Below are positions 6,307 through 9,305 of a stretch of DNA of 9,305 nt, piece after piece (the first letter of the stretch is position 1; each line of letters opens with the position of its first letter). The DNA lies in assembly GCA_041588495.1 (NCBI GenBank), contig JBFGWM010000103.1:1-9305 (forward strand), written 5' to 3'. The notes below the pieces were generated by a model. The model worked only from the letters and a program-made list of their open reading frames with translations. It was not told the origin of the DNA and searched no databases. A program made the position numbers and the translations under genes. Origin of the DNA: JBFGWM01 sp041588495. Lineage in GTDB: Bacteria; Pseudomonadota; Gammaproteobacteria; Pseudomonadales; JBFGWM01.

Positions 6307-6891
6307 CTACTTGTAATAGGCGTTCTCACGCTGGCTGTGATCGGTGACGTCGACCACCGACTCGAGTTCGGGAATGCGCTCCTTCAGGGTGCGCTCGACA
6401 CCCTCCTTGAGGGTCACGTCGACCATTCCGCAGCCCTGACAACCGCCACCGAACTGCAGCACCGCGGTTTTGCCGTCATCCGCCAGTTCGTGGAGACTGA
6501 CCATGCCGCCATGGGAGGACAGGGCCGGGTTGATCTCGTTGTAGAGGATGTAATTGATGCGATCCTCCAGGGGGCTGTCGTCGCTCACCTTCGGCGCCCG
6601 GGCATTGGGAGCCTTGATGGTCAGCTGGCCACCCATTTTGTCGGTGGCGTAATCGATCAGCGCCTCCTCCAGGTACTGCTCGCTGCGCGCATCGACCCAG
6701 GCGTGAAAGCCCGCGTAATCGATCCGCTGGTCAGTTTCCTCTTCCTCGCCCGGCTTGCAGTAGGCAATGCAGGTCTCCGCGTAAGGTGTCCCGGGCCGGG
6801 TCACGTAGACGCGGATCGCCATGCCCTTTTCGTCCTGCTTGGAGAGCAGGTCGGCAAGGTATTCCTGGGCGGACTCGGTAATAGTGAACAT
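6307..6891 (-). CDS. nfuA: Fe-S biogenesis protein NfuA
   Basis: A 194-residue Fe-S cluster carrier that passes 4Fe-4S clusters to apo-proteins, important under oxidative stress or iron limitation in E. coli (whose NfuA is 191 residues). It has the two-domain layout: an A-type-like N-terminal domain (about 1-95) with RVYVTRPGTPYAE (27-39), and a C-terminal Nfu domain (about 105-185) with LEDRINYILYNEINP (108-122), SSHGGMVSL (125-133) and the cluster-binding CxxC in GGGCQGCGMVDVTLKEG (C151 and C154; C149 and C152 in E. coli). The N-terminal domain has C41 and C45 but lacks the three-cysteine set of true A-type carriers, as in E. coli. The frame extends 72 codons upstream into antisense metH, but homology begins at the ATG at 6891. 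The ribosome-binding site is weak (AGCGAAG). Divergent from metH. Confidence 0.96.
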   Translation of the reverse strand: MFTITESAQEYLADLLSKQDEKGMAIRVYVTRPGTPYAETCIAYCKPGEEEETDQRIDYAGFHAWVDARSEQYLEEALIDYATDKMGGQLTIKAPNARAPKVSDDSPLEDRINYILYNEINPALSSHGGMVSLHELADDGKTAVLQFGGGCQGCGMVDVTLKEGVERTLKERIPELESVVDVTDHSQRENAYYK

Positions 6892-6923
6892 GAAGGCTTC
6901 GCTGTCGGTCTGTCGATAACTGA

Positions 6924-6929
6924 ATTGTA
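6924..6929 (-). promoter_or_regulatory. Possible -10 box for nfuA
   Basis: Read on the minus strand this is TACAAT, about 32 bases before the nfuA ATG. No convincing -35 hexamer is present at 16-18 bases. I could not recognise an IscR-type or OxyR-type site with confidence. Weak candidate only. Confidence 0.25.
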
Positions 6930-6969
6930 CCGCAGGCGGGAACTGTCGGGGAAACGACCGAGCTTCCGT

Positions 6970-6975
6970 TATAAT
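6970..6975 (+). promoter_or_regulatory. Candidate -10 box for metH
   Basis: A perfect TATAAT, again followed by GCCG, lies 25 bases before the metH ATG at 7001. Transcription would begin near 6982 and give a leader of about 20 bases, too short for a cobalamin or SAM riboswitch. No clear -35 is seen and no MetR-like TGAA-N5-TTCA site was found in the 109-base divergent gap. Confidence 0.45.
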
Positions 6976-7000
6976 GCCGTTTTTTCCGGCTGGCGCCCAC

Positions 7001-9305
7001 ATGTCCACTGACACCCGAAGCGAACGCATCCGCCTCCTGCACGCCGCACTGGAGCAGCGCATCCTGCTGCTCGACGGCGCCATGGGCACCATGATCCAGC
7101 GCCACAAGCTCGACGAGGCCGGCTACCGCGGTGCGCGTTTCGCCGACTGGGGCCAGGACCTGCGCGGCAACAACGACCTGCTGACGCTCAGCCAGCCGCG
7201 CATCATCCGCGACATCCACGCCGCCTATTTCGACGCCGGCTGCGACCTGGTCGAGACCAACACGTTCAACTCGACCCGTATCGCCCAGGCCGACTACGCG
7301 ATGGAGGACCTGGTGCCGGAACTGAACCGGGAGGGCGCGCGCCTGGCCCGCGAGGTGGCTGACGAGTTCACGGCAAAGACCCCTGACCGCCCGCGCTGGG
7401 TCGCCGGCGTCCTCGGCCCGACCAACCGCACCGCGTCGATTTCGCCGGACGTCAACAACCCGGCCTTCCGCAACGTCACCTTCACCGAACTCGTGGCCAC
7501 CTACCTGGAGGCGGCCCGGGCACTGGTCGAGGGTGGCGCCGACATCCTGATGATCGAGACCGTGTTCGACACCCTGAACTGCAAGGCCGCGATCTTCGCC
7601 GTCCAGGAGTTGTTCGACGAACTCGGCTTCGAGCTTCCGATCATGATCTCGGGCACCATCACCGACGCCAGCGGACGCACCCTCACCGGGCAGACCACCG
7701 AGGCGTTCCTCAACTCGGTCATGCACGCACGACCGCTGTCCATCGGCCTCAACTGCGCCCTGGGCGCGGCCGAGTTACGCCCGTACGTTGAGGAACTCGC
7801 CACGCGGGCGGCATGCCCGGTCAGCGCACACCCCAATGCCGGGCTGCCCAACGAGTTCGGCGAGTACGACGAGACCCCGGAGGAAATGGCCGCCATCCTC
7901 GACGAGTTCGCGGCGAGCGGCTTCCTCAATATTGTCGGCGGCTGCTGCGGCACCACCCCGGAACACGTGCGGGCAATCGGCGAGGCGGTGGCAAAACATG
8001 CCCCGCGGAAGGTCCCGGAGATCGAGCCGGCCTGCCGGCTCAGCGGGCTGGAGCCGTTCAACATCACCGCGGACTCCCTGTTCGTCAACGTCGGCGAACG
8101 CACCAATATCACCGGTTCCGCGCGCTTCGCCCGCCTGATCCGCGAGGAGGACTACGACACCGCGCTGGAGGTCGCCTTGCAGCAGGTACAGGCCGGCGCG
8201 CAGATCATCGACGTCAACATGGACGAGGGCATGCTCGACTCGCAGGCCGCGATGATCCGGTTCCTCAACCTCATCGCCTCCGAGCCGGACATCTCGCGGG
8301 TGCCGATCATGATCGACTCCTCCAAGTGGGAGGTGATCGAGGCCGGCCTGCAATGCGTGCAGGGCAAGCCGGTGGTGAACTCCATCAGCATGAAGGAAGG
8401 CGAGGACGACTTCCGCGAGAAGGCCAGGCTGTGCCTGCGCTACGGAGCGGCGGTGATCGTCATGGCTTTCGACGAGGAAGGACAGGCCGACACCGAGGCG
8501 CGCAAGAACGCGATCTGCAAGCGCGCCTACGAGATCCTGGTGAACGAGGTCGGCTTTCCGCCCCACGACATCATCTTCGACCCCAACATCTTCGCGGTGG
8601 CCACCGGGATCGAGGAGCACAACAATTACGGCGTCGATTTCATCAACGCCTGCGCCTACATCCGCGACAACCTGCCCGGCGCGCTGTCCTCCGGCGGGGT
8701 CAGCAATGTTTCGTTCTCGTTCCGCGGCAACAACCCGGTGCGCGAGGCGATCCACGCGGTGTTCCTGTACCACGCGATCCGCGCCGGCCTGCGCATGGGC
8801 ATCGTCAACGCCGGGCAGCTCGCCATCTACGAGGACATCCCCGCGGAACTCCGTGAGCGGGTCGAGGACGTGGTCCTCAACCGCCGTCCGGACGGCACCG
8901 AGCGCCTGCTCGAGATCGCCGAGCAGTTCCGCGGCGACGGCGCCGTCCGCCAGGAGGAGGACCTGGCCTGGCGCGAATGGCCCGTGCAGAAGCGCCTGGA
9001 GCACGCGCTGGTCAAGGGCATCAATGCCTACATCACCGAGGACACCGAGGAGGCGCGCCTCGCCGCCGAACGACCCATCCACGTTATCGAGGGCCCCCTG
9101 ATGGCCGGCATGAACGTGGTCGGCGATCTGTTCGGGGCCGGCAAGATGTTCCTGCCCCAGGTGGTGAAAAGCGCCCGCGTGATGAAGCAGGCGGTGGCCC
9201 ACCTGATCCCGTACATCGAGGCCGAAAAGGACGAGACCTCGCGGGCCAAGGGCAAGGTGGTGCTGGCCACGGTGAAGGGCGACGTACACGACATCGGCAA
9301 GAACA
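7001..9305 (+). CDS. metH: Cobalamin-dependent methionine synthase MetH (partial, 3' end outside window)
   Basis: Transfers a methyl group from 5-methyltetrahydrofolate through cobalamin to homocysteine, making methionine in the cytoplasm. The 768 visible residues cover the homocysteine-binding barrel (about 15-330) with zinc ligands C252 (GLNCALG) and C315/C316 (VGGCCGT), each offset +5 from E. coli C247, C310 and C311. Next is the folate-binding barrel (about 355-620), with FVNVGERTNITGSARF and IDVNMDEGMLD. The helical cap follows (about 660-745), with EGPLMAGMNVVGDLFGAGKMFLPQVV, and then the start of the Rossmann B12 domain. The window ends right after DVHDIGKN, where H763 corresponds to cobalt ligand H759 of E. 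coli. The reactivation domain is outside. The start at 7001 fits the E. coli N-terminus; an in-frame ATG at 6974 overlaps the TATAAT box and would add nine residues. No clear ribosome-binding site precedes 7001. The visible part is intact. Confidence 0.97.
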   Translation, partial: MSTDTRSERIRLLHAALEQRILLLDGAMGTMIQRHKLDEAGYRGARFADWGQDLRGNNDLLTLSQPRIIRDIHAAYFDAGCDLVETNTFNSTRIAQADYAMEDLVPELNREGARLAREVADEFTAKTPDRPRWVAGVLGPTNRTASISPDVNNPAFRNVTFTELVATYLEAARALVEGGADILMIETVFDTLNCKAAIFAVQELFDELGFELPIMISGTITDASGRTLTGQTTEAFLNSVMHARPLSIGLNCALGAAELRPYVEELATRAACPVSAHPNAGLPNEFGEYDETPEEMAAILDEFAASGFLNIVGGCCGTTPEHVRAIGEAVAKHAPRKVPEIEPACRLSGLEPFNITADSLFVNVGERTNITGSARFARLIREEDYDTALEVALQQVQAGAQIIDVNMDEGMLDSQAAMIRFLNLIASEPDISRVPIMIDSSKWEVIEAGLQCVQGKPVVNSISMKEGEDDFREKARLCLRYGAAVIVMAFDEEGQADTEARKNAICKRAYEILVNEVGFPPHDIIFDPNIFAVATGIEEHNNYGVDFINACAYIRDNLPGALSSGGVSNVSFSFRGNNPVREAIHAVFLYHAIRAGLRMGIVNAGQLAIYEDIPAELRERVEDVVLNRRPDGTERLLEIAEQFRGDGAVRQEEDLAWREWPVQKRLEHALVKGINAYITEDTEEARLAAERPIHVIEGPLMAGMNVVGDLFGAGKMFLPQVVKSARVMKQAVAHLIPYIEAEKDETSRAKGKVVLATVKGDVHDIGKN

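Noticed and set aside
6892..7000. Cobalamin or SAM-type riboswitch before metH
   Set aside because: The gap to nfuA is only 109 bases and the likely leader about 20. I see no B12-box-like or SAM-aptamer-like conserved element.
6247..7011. 254-residue plus-strand open frame through the nfuA region
   Set aside because: Antisense to nfuA, whose CxxC motif and full-length match leave no doubt about the coding strand.
7775..9289. 504-residue open frame on the minus strand opposite metH
   Set aside because: Antisense shadow of a very well conserved MetH region; rich in H, D, V and G with no recognisable domain. Long antisense frames are common in high-GC genes.

Overview
The window looks like ordinary chromosomal DNA from a high-GC gammaproteobacterium (roughly two thirds G+C by eye, not counted). 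The recognisable proteins (cobalamin-dependent MetH, NfuA and a class I AroF/AroG-type DAHP synthase) are of the E. coli type and collinear with the E. coli proteins as I recall them. Lineage cannot be fixed without a search. A halophilic or sulfur-oxidising Chromatiales-like bacterium would fit but is inference only. I see no insertion sequence, phage gene, CRISPR array, tRNA or rRNA.

Layout, left to right. (1) A cytosolic 5'-nucleotidase of the cN-I family runs leftward off the window (1-518, minus). It is divergent from an ABC1/UbiB-like atypical kinase (654-1949, plus). The 135-base gap between them carries a perfect TATAAT on each strand. (2) The kinase is followed by a DAHP synthase of the tyrosine-sensitive AroF type (2027-3145) and, 32 bases later, by a DUF4442 hotdog-fold protein (3178-3669), probably on the same transcript. 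(3) After a 123-base gap with a GC-rich palindrome comes a tight pair: a 131-residue membrane protein of unknown function (3793-4188) and, 7 bases on, a secreted lipoprotein of the LCAT-like alpha/beta hydrolase family (4196-5566). (4) Convergent to this pair is a TetR/AcrR-type regulator (5605-6186, minus). Beyond it is nfuA, the Fe-S cluster carrier gene (6307-6891, minus). (5) metH (from 7001, plus) diverges from nfuA across 109 bases and is cut by the window end just after the cobalamin-ligand motif DxHxxG.

Functionally the region is a set of housekeeping units: nucleotide dephosphorylation, a quinone or isoprenoid-lipid-related kinase, entry into aromatic amino-acid synthesis, Fe-S maturation and methionine synthesis. 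The least described part is the centre, where a small membrane protein sits directly upstream of a lipid-hydrolase-like lipoprotein. I did not find convincing evidence of an exciting new system. The findings are mostly modest leads about gene pairing, start sites and possible regulation.
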